A DNA stretch of 33,026 bases, taken from NCBI GenBank assembly GCA_937873225.1, contig CALMVN010000178.1:4420-37445 (forward strand), in the 5' to 3' direction. The stretch is from an uncultured Acetobacteraceae bacterium. Lineage in GTDB: Bacteria; Pseudomonadota; Alphaproteobacteria; Acetobacterales; Acetobacteraceae. A model generated the notes under the pieces. It saw nothing but the letters and a program-made list of their open reading frames with translations, searched no databases and had not been told where the DNA came from. The position numbers and the translations under genes are program-made. The number at the start of each line of letters is the position of its first letter. Within the stretch, counting starts at the first letter, position 1. Shown here piece after piece: positions 1 to 10,026 of the stretch.

Positions 1-784
1 GGGTGGCAGGCTCGGCGCGTCCGCCGACATGCATGTTGGAGCGCGCCTCGCCCTCGGCGGGGACGCGGTTGATGGCGCCGATCGGCTCGCCGTCGGCCAG
101 GATGATGCGCTTGTCGCCCTGGCGCACCGCCTTCTCGTAGCGCTGGATCATCAGCGGCTCGCGCGAGCGGGCAAAGAACATCTCCAGCAGCGAGCCGAGG
201 TTCTCGTCGTCCTCGCGGATGCGGAACACGCCGGCGCCGCCGTTGCCGAACAGCGGCTTGACGATGATGTCGCGGTGCTCGGCGCGGAAGTCTCGGATCG
301 CCTGGAGGTCCCACGACACCAGGGTGGGCGGCATCAGGTCCGGGAAGTGCGTCACCAGCAGCTTCTCCGGCGCGTCGCGCACCGAGCGTGGGTCGTTCAC
401 CACCAGGGTGCCGCCGCCGTCGGCGTGGTGGACGTGCTCCAGCATGTGGGTGGCGGTGATGTAGGCCATGTCGAAGGGCGGGTCCTGGCGCATCAGCACC
501 ACGTCCATCGACGACAGGTCGAGCACCTGCTCGTCGCCCAGCGTCGCGTGGGCACCGGCGACGCGCTGCACCGTGACCGGCCTGGCGCGCGCGGTCAGCC
601 GCTCGGTGCGGGCGGCACCCGGCGCCGGCTTGCCCTCGCGCAGGCTCATCGCGCGCACGTCGTAGAGCCACAGGCGATGCCCGCGCGCCTGCGCTTCCAG
701 CATCAGGGCGAAGGTGGAATCGCCGTTGATGTCGATGCCGTGGATCGGGTCCATCTGCACCGCGATCTTCAGGGGAATGGCCAT
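1..784 (-). CDS. gshB: Glutathione synthetase, C-terminally truncated by the window edge
   Basis: The minus-strand frame from the ATG at 784 stays open to base 1, giving about 261 residues of a family usually near 315, so the C-terminus lies outside the window. It begins [14 protein letters not shown], followed by a [17 protein letters not shown] stretch, [14 protein letters not shown], and an ATP-grasp core with [17 protein letters not shown] and [20 protein letters not shown]. These are the hallmark segments of prokaryotic GshB, which ligates glycine to gamma-glutamylcysteine using ATP in the cytosol to make glutathione. It starts 13 bp after the stop of the S9 peptidase gene and is probably co-transcribed with it and greB. 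The identification is from recognisable family motifs and is firm; the missing part cannot be judged. Confidence 0.93.
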   Translation of the reverse strand, partial: MAIPLKIAVQMDPIHGIDINGDSTFALMLEAQARGHRLWLYDVRAMSLREGKPAPGAARTERLTARARPVTVQRVAGAHATLGDEQVLDLSSMDVVLMRQDPPFDMAYITATHMLEHVHHADGGGTLVVNDPRSVRDAPEKLLVTHFPDLMPPTLVSWDLQAIRDFRAEHRDIIVKPLFGNGGAGVFRIREDDENLGSLLEMFFARSREPLMIQRYEKAVRQGDKRIILADGEPIGAINRVPAEGEARSNMHVGGRAEPAT

Positions 785-797
785 GGACGGCGGTCCT

Positions 798-2885
<2,088 letters not shown>

Positions 2886-2899
2886 GGGTCCGCTCTATG

Positions 2900-3424
2900 T
2901 CACGGGTAGGCGATGGCCGTCACCTCCAGCAGCACCGGGCCGCGTGGCGTCAGCAGCCGCACCTCGTCGCCGACGCGGGCGCCCATGAGCACGCGCGCCA
3001 CAGGGGACAGGAGGCTTACCTGCCCCCGGTCGAGCTCGGCCTCGTCGGCGCCGACGATCGTGACGGTGCGGGCCTCGTCGTTCTCGTCGAGATAGGTCAC
3101 GGCGGCCCCGAAGAACACCCGGTCGCGCCGGGTCTGCGCCGCCGGGTCGACCGGCTCGGCCTTGTCGATCCGCCTGGTCAGGAAGCGGACGCGCCGGTCG
3201 ATCTCGCGCAGCCGCTTCTTGCCATACAGGTAGTCGCCGTTCTCCGAGCGGTCGCCGTTGCCGGCGGCCCAGGACACGATCTCGACGATGCGCGGCCGCT
3301 CCTCGCGCAGGAGCTGGCGCAGCTCGGCTTCCATGCGCGCGAGGCCGTCGGGCGTGATGTAGCGCGACACGCCCGGCGGCAGGCCTGGCAGGACCGGCTC
3401 CTCGTCCTCGTCATCGGCATCCAT
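2900..3424 (-). CDS. greB: Transcription elongation/cleavage factor GreB
   Basis: 174 residues from the ATG at 3424 (MDADDEDEEPVLPG). A longer reading from a TTG at 3460 is less likely. The N-terminal coiled-coil carries the GreB-type signature WAAGNGDRSENGDYLYGKKR followed by LREIDRRVRFLTRRID. The C-terminal FKBP-like domain carries FFGAAVTY, DRGQVSLLSPVARVLMGARVGDEV and a closing LEVTAIAY. GreB inserts its coiled-coil into the RNA polymerase secondary channel and stimulates cleavage of backtracked RNA; the acidic tip residues (D and E of GDRSENGD) are present. The extra acidic N-terminus (DADDEDEE) is unlike the short E. coli start. It is the first gene of a likely greB-peptidase-gshB operon and is divergent from the sulfotransferase gene. 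Confidence 0.93.
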   Translation of the reverse strand: MDADDEDEEPVLPGLPPGVSRYITPDGLARMEAELRQLLREERPRIVEIVSWAAGNGDRSENGDYLYGKKRLREIDRRVRFLTRRIDKAEPVDPAAQTRRDRVFFGAAVTYLDENDEARTVTIVGADEAELDRGQVSLLSPVARVLMGARVGDEVRLLTPRGPVLLEVTAIAYP

Positions 3425-3519
3425 GGCCCGGTGATCGCGCGGCCCCGGTGAGTGCGTCAAGCAACGCCAGGCGACGGCAGCCTCCGCGGGGACAGCCGGA
3501 CGCCCGCCCGACTTCCAGT

Positions 3520-3585
3520 TTTGTTACTGCGGGACACGGCGGTTTCTGCGTCGGCCGGGTGGCACAGGGCCGTCTTATTTGTTAC
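3520..3585. promoter_or_regulatory. Intergenic region with two direct TTTGTTAC octamers between greB and the sulfotransferase gene
   Basis: The octamer TTTGTTAC occurs at 3520-3527 and again at 3578-3585, in an unusually AT-rich stretch of the ~200-bp divergent region (3425-3624). The copies are 58 bp apart on the same face-like spacing and end 39 bp before the sulfotransferase ATG. They could be binding sites for an activator or repressor, or parts of promoter elements. No convincing -35/-10 pair was found, so this is a candidate only. Confidence 0.25.
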
Positions 3586-3624
3586 ACGCTTCTGGCAGCC
3601 ACATTACAAAAAGGATACTCGTTG

Positions 3625-5139
3625 ATGCGCATGAAGCACTTCACGCGCCGTGCCGCGCTGAGCCTGGGCGTCGCTGCCTGTGCCGGCGGGATCGCGCTCG
3701 GCAGGGCGGACGCCACGGGCGTGGTGACGATCGGCGCGCAGACGCCGGGGCCGACCCAGTTCATCGAGTACGTCAACGCGAGCTTCAGCGGTGCGCCGCT
3801 GGCCAGCGTGCAGTTCAGCATCCAGCCCAAGGCGGGGTCGTTCACCCGGCCGATCACGGCTGCTGCCACTGCCGGGTTCCTGGCCTCGCACGGCGCCCTG
3901 AACGGCAACAACGTGGTGGTGCCGGTGTTCGGGCTCTACGCCGGCAGCACCAACCTGGTGACCCTGACCTTCTTCTTCACCGACGGGTCGAGCACCCAGT
4001 CGGTGGTGCCGATCAGCACGCCCGGCTACACCGACCCGTGCACCCAGCTCGACGCCATGACGTTCACGCAGAACCGTGCGTCCACCGCCGACCTGAACTT
4101 CGACTACTTCCTGCTCAAGGACTATTGCAGCCTCAACTCGCCGCAGATCTTCGACACCGACGGCAACCTGCGCTGGACCGGCACCGGCATGAACAACACC
4201 CTGCCGGCCGTGTTCTACAACAACGGGATCTACATTTCCGACGGCGCGACCGGGGTCGAGCGGCTCGAGCTGTACGGCGGCATGACCAAGATCGGCGACT
4301 ACGCCGCCAGCCAGGGCGTGTCGTCCACCGGGCCGCACAACTTCGACATCGGCCGCAACGGCATCGTGCTCGACGTCAACACCACCGCCTATGCGGAGTC
4401 GACGGCGCTGGAGATCGACGGCACCAGCGGCGCCGTGTTGAACCGCTGGGACATGGACAAGATCATCGGCGCCGCGATGACCGCAGGCGGGGACGATCCG
4501 AGCCAGTTCGTGGCGGCGACCCCGGCCGACTGGTTCCACATGAACGCCACCACCTACAACCCGGCGGACAACACGCTGATCGTGTCAAGCCGCGAGAACT
4601 TCGTGATCGCGGTGGACTACGACACGCCGGCGGACGGGGTGAAGAAGATCCACTGGATCCTGGGCGACACCACCAAGAAGTGGTACCAGTTCCCGTCGCT
4701 GCGCAAGTTCGCGCTGTCGACGCCGGCGACCACCCTGGTGCCGATCGGGCAGCACGCGGTGTCGATCGACAGCCACGGCAACCTGCTGCTGTTCAACGAC
4801 GGGCTTGGCAGCGACTTCCAGGTGCCGGCCGGGATCTCGCGCACCTACAGCGAGGTGGACAGCTACGCGATCAACACGGCGGCGATGACCGCGACCGGCG
4901 TGTTCACCTACGACCGCTCGCCCTCGCTCTACGCCTCCTTCTGCAGCAGCGCCTACGAGGCGGCACCCGACAACTTCCTGGTCGACTACGCCACCGCCAA
5001 CAACGACACGCTGGTCGACATCCAGGGCATCGGCGCCATGAACAAGGTGGTGTTCGACCTGCAGTTCCCGGAGGGCAGCTCGTGCACCTCCGGCTGGAAC
5101 GCGGTGCCGTTCCTGAGCCAGCCGATCCTGTACTACTAG
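3625..5139 (+). CDS. Arylsulfate sulfotransferase (ASST family), exported
   Basis: 504 residues from the ATG at 3625, preceded by an AAAGGATA ribosome-binding stretch. A frame extended to 3448 lacks support. The N-terminus MRMKHFTRRAALSLGVAA is a twin-arginine-like signal peptide, ending near ADA-TG. The core matches the bacterial ASST beta-propeller: His238 (GPHNFD), His305 (DWFHMN), Arg323 (LIVSSRENF) and His377 (IGQHAVS). These line up with E. coli-type His252, His356, Arg374 and the sulfated nucleophile His436; the 18-residue spacing between His305 and Arg323 is the same. The family moves sulfate from one phenolic ester to another phenol without PAPS, in the periplasm. Cys138, Cys168, Cys440 and Cys487 could form disulfides, but no DsbA/DsbB partner genes lie nearby. 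Substrate is unknown. Confidence 0.88.
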   Translation: MRMKHFTRRAALSLGVAACAGGIALGRADATGVVTIGAQTPGPTQFIEYVNASFSGAPLASVQFSIQPKAGSFTRPITAAATAGFLASHGALNGNNVVVPVFGLYAGSTNLVTLTFFFTDGSSTQSVVPISTPGYTDPCTQLDAMTFTQNRASTADLNFDYFLLKDYCSLNSPQIFDTDGNLRWTGTGMNNTLPAVFYNNGIYISDGATGVERLELYGGMTKIGDYAASQGVSSTGPHNFDIGRNGIVLDVNTTAYAESTALEIDGTSGAVLNRWDMDKIIGAAMTAGGDDPSQFVAATPADWFHMNATTYNPADNTLIVSSRENFVIAVDYDTPADGVKKIHWILGDTTKKWYQFPSLRKFALSTPATTLVPIGQHAVSIDSHGNLLLFNDGLGSDFQVPAGISRTYSEVDSYAINTAAMTATGVFTYDRSPSLYASFCSSAYEAAPDNFLVDYATANNDTLVDIQGIGAMNKVVFDLQFPEGSSCTSGWNAVPFLSQPILYY

Positions 5140-5165
5140 TCCCGGAAGACGGTCCTGGTGCGGTG

Positions 5166-6050
5166 TCAGAGCCGCATCAGGGCGAATTCCACCCGGGCGT
5201 CCAGCACCGCGTCCGGCTGCAGGATGACGAGGCCGCGGTCCTCGATCTCCGGGTGGTTGATCGCGTCGGTCATGTTGCTGGCCGGCTCGACGGCAATGTA
5301 GGGCCGTCCGGGCGGGGTGAACACCACCAGGTGGCCGAACGGCGCCATCGCGGTCACCGTGAGCGCCAGGCCGCGTGACGGCCAGCGCAGGAAGGCGGCG
5401 TGGTTCCAGCCGGTGAAGCAGTTGTCGAGCGCCGGTCCGGACACCGGGCGCATCGGCGAGAACCGCCAGTCGCCCTCGACCGGCACCCGCGACCGCGGAA
5501 GCGAGTCCGGTCCGCTCTCCCACACCCCTTCCGCCGAGAAGCCCAGCTCCAGGTCGGCGTCGCGCGGGAAGAACGGGTGGAACCCGAGCCCGACCGGCTG
5601 CGGCCGGCGGTCGGTGTTGCGCACCGTGATGTGCACCGACATCCCGTCCTCGCGCAGCGCATACTCGATCTCGGCCCGGTAGCAGAACGGCCATTGTCCC
5701 GGCGGGTCGCGCGGCGGGGCGTGGTCGAGCGCCAGCAGGGCGCGCCCCGGCGTGTGCTCGAGCACCGCCCACGGCCGCTCCCAGGCGTTGCCGTGGATGG
5801 CGTTCGGCTCGCCGCCGAAGTTGCGGTCGAGCTGGAAGTCCTCGCCGCCGAACGAGAACCGGCCGTTCGCGATGCGGTTGGAGAACGGGATCAGCGGGTA
5901 GGCGGCGACCGCCTCGCCGCGCTGCGCCACGAGCTTGGGGTCGCTCACCGGGTGGAGGATCGCCTGGTGCTCGCGCGTCCAGGTGCCGACCGCGCCGCCG
6001 AGCTCCGGCCTCAGCGCCAGGGTGCAGGGCCCGGCCTTCAACTCGATCAT
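5166..6050 (-). CDS. Aldose 1-epimerase (GalM-like) family protein
   Basis: 294 residues from the ATG at 6050 ([19 protein letters not shown]). Family landmarks are NRIANGRFSFGGEDFQLDRN, His86 in AIHGNAW, His158 in GLGFHPFF and Glu255 in YIAVEPASNMTD. These correspond to the substrate-binding and acid/base residues of mutarotases. Such enzymes interconvert alpha and beta anomers of aldoses in the cytosol; members of this short subfamily may act on sugar phosphates or unusual sugars. The start codon overlaps the stop of the phzF-like gene by 4 bp (ATGA), so the two are translationally coupled. It converges on the sulfotransferase gene with a 26-bp gap. The family call is firm; the sugar is unknown. 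Confidence 0.9.
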   Translation of the reverse strand: MIELKAGPCTLALRPELGGAVGTWTREHQAILHPVSDPKLVAQRGEAVAAYPLIPFSNRIANGRFSFGGEDFQLDRNFGGEPNAIHGNAWERPWAVLEHTPGRALLALDHAPPRDPPGQWPFCYRAEIEYALREDGMSVHITVRNTDRRPQPVGLGFHPFFPRDADLELGFSAEGVWESGPDSLPRSRVPVEGDWRFSPMRPVSGPALDNCFTGWNHAAFLRWPSRGLALTVTAMAPFGHLVVFTPPGRPYIAVEPASNMTDAINHPEIEDRGLVILQPDAVLDARVEFALMRL

Positions 6051-7051
6051 GCGCCGAACTCCCTTCGCGCCGCGATTCTCCGAGCTGCAACGGGCGGAGC
6101 CGGTTCCCGTTCGCCGGCGACGCGCTTCCCGTCGCTGCCCGCACCGGGCAGCCGGAACCGGCCTTCCATGACCGGGACGCAGCGACCGCCGACCCGCGTC
6201 TCGCGCACCTGTCCCGCGGCCTTGACCGCCACCACGGACAGCAGGCTCGGTCGTCCCATGTCCACCCCCTGCCCCACCTGGAGCCTCAGCTCGGCGTCCG
6301 GCTGCTCCAGCAGCGCCGCCTGCAGGGCGCCGACCGCGGCGGTGGCGCTGCCCGTGGCCGGATCCTCCGCGATGCCGTCTCCGGGGGCGAACATGCGCGC
6401 CTGGATCTGCGTCGGGCCGTCCCCGGCCTCCACGGCACGGGTGTAGGCGTATAGGCCCGAGATCCCGCTTCCCGGCAGCAGCGACGCCATCGCCGCCGCG
6501 TCGGCGGCGGCGCGTCGGAGCGCCGTCCGCGTGGCAAGCTCCACCGCCAGGAACGGCAGGCCGACCGACACGATCTCCGGCTCGTGCCGGGTGGTCAGGA
6601 TGTCGCCCGGGTGCAGCGACAGGATGGCGGCCACCGCGCCGGCGTCGTGACGCGCCTCGCGGGACAGCGGCGCCGGCGCGGTCAGCTCCGCCCCGACCAC
6701 CTGCCCGCCGTCGCGGAGCAGCCGCACCGGCACCAGGCCCGCCGGCTCCTCGAACAGGAACCGCTCCGGGCAGGATCCGTCCCGGCGCTCCTGCGCCAGC
6801 ACGTAGGCGGTGCCGACGTTGGGATGGCCGGCGAAGGGCAGCTCCTGCACCGGGGTGAAGATGCGAACCCTGGCGTGGTGCGCGGGGCTCGCCGGCGGCA
6901 GGACGAAGCTGGTTTCCGAATAGTTGAACTCGCGTGCGAGTGCCTGCATCTCCGCGGTCGACAATCCCGCACAATCAAGCACTACCGCCAGCGGGTTGCC
7001 GCCGAACATCCGGTCGGTGAACACGTCCACCGTCACGTAGCGCCGTTCCAT
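6047..7051 (-). CDS. PhzF family isomerase/epimerase-like protein
   Basis: 334 residues from the ATG at 7051, chosen because AGGAGG lies just upstream; an in-frame extension to 7102 is unlikely. The protein opens with [20 protein letters not shown] and has the catalytic-Glu motif NYSETSFV (Glu46), then [20 protein letters not shown], and the second-half [20 protein letters not shown]. This is the duplicated diaminopimelate-epimerase-like fold of the PhzF family, whose characterised members isomerise a phenazine precursor. No other phenazine genes are present, so the substrate is probably different. The C-terminal ~30 residues (after [10 protein letters not shown]) are a basic, Ala/Arg-rich tail beyond the usual domain end. 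It is the first gene of a coupled pair with the aldose epimerase. Confidence 0.9.
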   Translation of the reverse strand: MERRYVTVDVFTDRMFGGNPLAVVLDCAGLSTAEMQALAREFNYSETSFVLPPASPAHHARVRIFTPVQELPFAGHPNVGTAYVLAQERRDGSCPERFLFEEPAGLVPVRLLRDGGQVVGAELTAPAPLSREARHDAGAVAAILSLHPGDILTTRHEPEIVSVGLPFLAVELATRTALRRAAADAAAMASLLPGSGISGLYAYTRAVEAGDGPTQIQARMFAPGDGIAEDPATGSATAAVGALQAALLEQPDAELRLQVGQGVDMGRPSLLSVVAVKAAGQVRETRVGGRCVPVMEGRFRLPGAGSDGKRVAGEREPAPPVAARRIAARREFGA

Positions 7052-7152
7052 GCCGCCTCCTGTCTGCGGTGACAGGGTCAAGGAGGCCGGTCGCGGACGC
7101 AAGCGGCGCCGGCGCCGGGGCCAGCGAACGGGTGGCGGCCGGAAGCGTTCAG

Positions 7153-7167
7153 GTGAACGATGTTCAC
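7153..7167. promoter_or_regulatory. Perfect inverted repeat GTGAAC-GAT-GTTCAC, candidate operator
   Basis: A perfect 6-bp inverted repeat with a 3-bp spacer lies 21 bp upstream of the lactonase-like ATG at 7189, inside the divergent region between the phzF-like gene and the lactonase gene. Position and symmetry suit a repressor site controlling the plus-strand pair. No regulator gene is adjacent, so the binding protein is unknown. Confidence 0.4.
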
Positions 7168-7188
7168 GATGACGACGGAGGCCGTTCC

Positions 7189-8094
7189 ATGAGCAACCCC
7201 GACATCGCCTGCGTGCTTCGGCCGCGGGCGCTGAACGGCGAGCGTCCGGCCTGGGACGAGGAGCGGCAGAGGCTGTTCTGGGTCGACCTGCGCGAGCCGG
7301 CGCTGCACTGCTTTGATCCCGCGACCGGCGAGGACCGGCACTGGGAGATGCCGGCCTGGATCGGCAGCTACGCGCTGACCGGGCGCGGCGCCTACGTGGC
7401 GCTGCGCAACGGGCTGTATGCGCTGGACTTCGAGCACGGGCATCTCGAGTTCCGCGCGCCGACGCCGTTCGACCCGCGCCGGTTCCTGTTCAACGAGGGC
7501 GACTGCGACAGGCAGGGGCGGTTCTGGGCCGGGCCGATGTACCTGTCGCTGGCGCCGGGCGACCAGGTACCGGAGGCGCCGCGCTCGCTGCCGTTCTGGC
7601 GCTACGGGCACGGACGCTGGATCCCGGGAACGTTGCCGGTGCAGACCGCCAACAGCCTGGCGTGGAGCGTCGACGGCCGTGCGATGTATCACAGCGACAC
7701 CGAGCGCAAGACGATCTGGATCTCCGACTACGACGTGGAGGCGGGCCTGCCGTCGAACACCCGGCGGTTCGCGGCCATGGACGATGCGGAAGGCGGTCCG
7801 GACGGCGTGGCGATCGACCGGGACGGGTTCGTGTGGTGCGCGATGTTCGGCGGCGGGCGGCTGCTTCGGCTCGATCCTGAGGGCAAGGTCGAGCGCACGG
7901 TGGTCATGCCGGTGCAATACCCGACCATGCCGGCGCTGGGCGGCGCGGCGCTGTCGACGGTCTATGTCACCTCCGCCTGCTGGCCGATCGATCCGGAGCG
8001 GCGGGCGAGCCGGCCGATGGAAGGCAACCTGTTCGCGTTCGAGGCGCCCTGTCCCGGCCTGCCGACGACACGGCTTGCGGACGACTCCGCCTGA
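7189..8094 (+). CDS. SMP-30/gluconolactonase/LRE-like beta-propeller protein
   Basis: 301 residues from the ATG at 7189. The in-frame extension to 7069 runs across the intergenic operator candidate and is unlikely. SMP-30 features are an early metal-ligand Glu18 (GERPAWDEERQRLFWVD), FNEGDCDRQGRFWAG, TANSLAWSVDGRAMYHSDT with the conserved Asn, and GGPDGVAIDRDGFVWCAMF with the conserved Asp. These are the residues that hold the divalent cation in gluconolactonases and related lactonases. The likely role is hydrolysis of a sugar lactone in the cytosol; no signal peptide is seen. Its TGA overlaps the ATG of the following acetyltransferase by one base (TGATG), so the two are coupled. Proximity to the aldose epimerase hints at sugar metabolism, but this is only context. 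Confidence 0.87.
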   Translation: MSNPDIACVLRPRALNGERPAWDEERQRLFWVDLREPALHCFDPATGEDRHWEMPAWIGSYALTGRGAYVALRNGLYALDFEHGHLEFRAPTPFDPRRFLFNEGDCDRQGRFWAGPMYLSLAPGDQVPEAPRSLPFWRYGHGRWIPGTLPVQTANSLAWSVDGRAMYHSDTERKTIWISDYDVEAGLPSNTRRFAAMDDAEGGPDGVAIDRDGFVWCAMFGGGRLLRLDPEGKVERTVVMPVQYPTMPALGGAALSTVYVTSACWPIDPERRASRPMEGNLFAFEAPCPGLPTTRLADDSA

Positions 8095-8723
8095 TGGAAG
8101 GAGCACATCGCTCGGGCTGGATCGCGCCGCTGCGGCTCGCGGGGCGGCACGTCACGCTGCTGCCGTTGCAGCACGAACACCGCGACGCATTGATCGAGGC
8201 CGCGTCGGACGGCGCGCTGTGGGAGCTCTGGTATACCGGCGTGCCGGGCCCGGAGGGCATGGATGCGGAGATCGCCCGGCGGCTCGCCGCCCGGGACGAG
8301 GGCAGCATGCTGCCGTTCACCGTGACGCGGACCGGAACCGGCACGGTCCTCGGCATGACCAGCTACGGGCACGTCGACGCGACGGCGCGCCGGCTGGAGA
8401 TCGGCTGGACCTGGTACGCGGCGCAAGCGCAGCGCAGCGCGGTCAACACGGAGGCGAAGCTGCTTCTGCTGGACCACGCGTTCGGGACGCTCGGCTGCAT
8501 CGCGGTCGAGCTGCGCACCCACTTCCTGAACCAGCAGAGCCGGCGCGCGATCGAGCGGCTCGGCGCCAGGCTGGACGGCATCCTGCGCCACCACCAGATC
8601 GCGAAGGACGGCACGATCCGCGACACCTGCGTCTACAGCATCATCGCGCCGGACTGGCCGGCGGTCCGGTCGCATCTGCGCTGGCAGATCGAGCGGCCGA
8701 GACCGGGCCTGCCGAAAGGCTAG
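8094..8723 (+). CDS. GNAT family N-acetyltransferase (RimJ/RimL-like)
   Basis: 209 residues. The N-terminal half has a RimJ/RimL-style start (LRLAGRHVTLLPLQHEHRDAL). The acetyl-CoA region includes RRLEIGWTWYAAQAQRSAVN, then TEAKLLLLDHAFGTLGCIAVE and NQQSRRAIERLGARLDG, with a late Tyr in DTCVYSIIAPDW. The family transfers acetyl groups to protein N-termini or small amines; the acceptor cannot be predicted. The start overlaps the lactonase stop. The stop TAG at 8721-8723 is the first part of the CTAG end of repeat copy 1, so the repeat abuts or supplies the C-terminus. A closely related protein without the repeat would show whether the last residues are original. Confidence 0.88.
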   Translation: MEGAHRSGWIAPLRLAGRHVTLLPLQHEHRDALIEAASDGALWELWYTGVPGPEGMDAEIARRLAARDEGSMLPFTVTRTGTGTVLGMTSYGHVDATARRLEIGWTWYAAQAQRSAVNTEAKLLLLDHAFGTLGCIAVELRTHFLNQQSRRAIERLGARLDGILRHHQIAKDGTIRDTCVYSIIAPDWPAVRSHLRWQIERPRPGLPKG

Positions 8724-8827
8724 AGCATCATCCGATCGAACAGGGTCGGTCGATCGGGTAAAGATGCCCGACAGGACAACGACCTGGAGCTTGATCCGTG
8801 AGCCGATGCGAACGGATCAAGCTCTAG
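8720..8827. repeat. CTAG-ended palindromic repeat element, copy 1
   Basis: A 108-bp intergenic element runs from CTAG (8720-8723) to CTAG (8824-8827). Its outer ends are imperfect inverted repeats (TAGAGCATCATCCGATCG against TAGAGCTTGATCCGTTCG on the other strand). Inside are two hairpins: CCGATCGA/TCGATCGG (8732-8739 and 8750-8757, loop 10) and a perfect 13-bp stem at 8787-8799 and 8812-8824 with a 12-nt loop. Copy 2 at 10027-10129 has the same order of parts. No transposase is encoded, so this is a REP/MITE-like non-autonomous repeat. It may also fold in the transcripts that end here. Confidence 0.8.
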
Positions 8828-8880
8828 ACCGCAACCGGTTCACGTTCGTTTACCAGCGGCGGTCCAACTCATTGTTGCAA

Positions 8881-8930
8881 CGAGCATCTTGACCGATCAG
8901 GTGACTACGCCTGATCCGGTAATGCCCTAG
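8881..8930. repeat. Related half-element with hairpin and CTAG end, copy 3 (partial)
   Basis: This segment begins GAGCATCTTGACCGATCAGG, resembling the start of copy 1, and ends TAATGCCCTAG, matching the end of copy 2. It holds a hairpin: GATCAGG at 8895-8901 pairs with CCTGATC at 8910-8916, extended past a one-base bulge by ACC/GGT. The final CTAG carries the stop codon of the SDR gene. It lacks the central 14-base and 21-base blocks shared by copies 1 and 2, so it is a shorter relative. Bases 8828-8880 between it and copy 1 hold no gene; only short palindromes (AACCGGTT, GTTGCAAC) are seen. Confidence 0.55.
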
Positions 8931-9673
8931 ACGCCGCCGCCCACGTTGATGATCTCGCCGGTGATCCAGCGCGACTCGTCGGAGGCCAGGAACACCGCCA
9001 CCGGTGCGATGTCATCCGGCTTGCCGATGCGGCCGAGCGGCGTCTGCTCGATGGCCTGGCTCTCGAACGCGCTGCCGATGAAGCCGGCGGTGCGGGTGCC
9101 CTCGGTCTCGATCATGCCCGGGTTGATCGCGTTGACGCGTATCCCGCGCGGTCCGAGTTCCTTGGCGAGTACCTTGGTGATCGTGTCGACCGCGCCCTTG
9201 GTCGCGGAGTAGATCGCGCTGCCGGGAGGCGCCAGGCGGCTGACCACCGAGCTGATGTTGATCACGCTGCCGCCGTCCGGCCCGAACTGGTTGGCTGCCG
9301 CCTTGCTCGCGAGCAGCACGCCGAGCACGTTGGTGTCGAACTGGCGATGGTATTCGTCCTCGGTGACCTCGCCGATCGGCATGAAGCTGAACACGCCAGC
9401 GTTGTTGACCAGGATGTCGACGGTGCCGAACGCCTGCTTCGCCTCGGCAAACAGCCGTTCGACGTCTGCCGACTTGCCGACGTGGCCCTGTATTGCCACC
9501 GCCTTGCCGCCGGCCTGCTCCACCGCGGCGACCACCTTGTCGGCACCGTCGCGGCTGCTGGCGTAGTTCACCACGACGTGCGCGCCTTCAGCGCCCAGCG
9601 CGACGGCGATCCCGGCGCCGATCCCCTTCGAGGCGCCCGTCACCAGCGCCACCTTCCCCGTCAACCTGCTCAT
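8927..9673 (-). CDS. SDR family NAD(P)-dependent oxidoreductase
   Basis: 248 residues, the standard classical SDR length. It has the cofactor motif TGASKGIG (12-19), NNAG (90-93), Asn114, Ser142, and the Tyr155-x3-Lys159 pair in YSATK, so the catalytic tetrad is complete. The late motif NPGMIETEG and the C-terminal [12 protein letters not shown] are those of 3-oxoacyl reductase/glucose dehydrogenase-type SDRs. The reaction is reversible carbonyl/alcohol oxidoreduction with NAD(P); the substrate is unknown. Arg/Asn following the second strand ([11 protein letters not shown]) suggests NADP preference, which is inference. It lies 54 bp downstream of the ArsR-type regulator gene, with an operator candidate between them. 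Its TAG stop is part of a repeat end. Confidence 0.92.
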   Translation of the reverse strand: MSRLTGKVALVTGASKGIGAGIAVALGAEGAHVVVNYASSRDGADKVVAAVEQAGGKAVAIQGHVGKSADVERLFAEAKQAFGTVDILVNNAGVFSFMPIGEVTEDEYHRQFDTNVLGVLLASKAAANQFGPDGGSVINISSVVSRLAPPGSAIYSATKGAVDTITKVLAKELGPRGIRVNAINPGMIETEGTRTAGFIGSAFESQAIEQTPLGRIGKPDDIAPVAVFLASDESRWITGEIINVGGGV

Positions 9674-9688
9674 GATCGTCTCCCTGAT

Positions 9689-9708
9689 AGTTAGACACCT
9701 ATCTAAGT
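9689..9708. promoter_or_regulatory. Palindromic operator candidate between the ArsR-type regulator and the SDR gene
   Basis: On the plus strand TTAGA (9691-9695) and TCTAA (9702-9706) form an inverted repeat with a 6-bp spacer. With one mismatch it extends to seven-base arms over 9689-9708. It is an AT-rich island in a GC-rich gap, 15 bp before the SDR start. ArsR/SmtB-type dimers bind imperfect 12-2-12-like palindromes in such positions, so the adjacent regulator is the obvious candidate binder; this is inference. Confidence 0.5.
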
Positions 9709-9727
9709 GTTTCGGGCGGAGATGGCG

Positions 9728-10024
9728 TCAAGTGGCCTGTCGCAGGTCCTCCGCCAACTGACGCAGATAGGTCTCGAACACGTCGCGCCGGAACGACAGC
9801 AGCGCGAAGCGACCGTCGCGCACGACCTCGATCAACCCCGCCGCCTCGAGGCCCTTGACGTGATGCGACACCGTGGCGGCGGTCACGTTCCGTGCAGCCT
9901 GCAGCTCGCAACACGGCAGCGGCGCGGCCGCGCCGGCGACCTCGCTCAGGATGCGGTGACGCCGCGGGTCGGACAGCGCCCTGGCGATCGCCGCGAACTG
10001 CCGCGCGGTCAGCGGACGGCCCAT
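9728..10024 (-). CDS. ArsR-type winged-helix transcriptional regulator
   Basis: 98 residues from the ATG at 10024 (MGRPLTARQFAAIARALSDP). ATGs at 10033 and 10036 fall inside the repeat element and would add 3-4 residues; none has a clear ribosome-binding site. The fold is winged helix: SDPRRHRILSEVAG, recognition helix VTAATVSHHVKGLEAAGLI (about 47-65), and wing VVRDGRFALLSF. The adjacent pair Cys38-Cys39 (PLPCCELQ) sits near where ArsR carries its ELCVCDL metal-binding cysteines. A thiol- or metal-responsive function is possible but unproven. It probably represses itself and the downstream SDR gene through the palindrome at 9689-9708. Confidence 0.85.
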   Translation of the reverse strand: MGRPLTARQFAAIARALSDPRRHRILSEVAGAAAPLPCCELQAARNVTAATVSHHVKGLEAAGLIEVVRDGRFALLSFRRDVFETYLRQLAEDLRQAT

Positions 10025-10026
10025 CT

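Noticed and set aside
6047-7051. Phenazine biosynthesis locus
   Set aside because: Only a PhzF-family protein is present, with no phzA-E/G genes; the family is widespread with other substrates.
8720-8930. Rho-independent terminators between the convergent acetyltransferase and SDR genes
   Set aside because: The hairpins are strong but lack a T-tract on either strand; the parts fit a dispersed repeat better, though some termination effect is possible.
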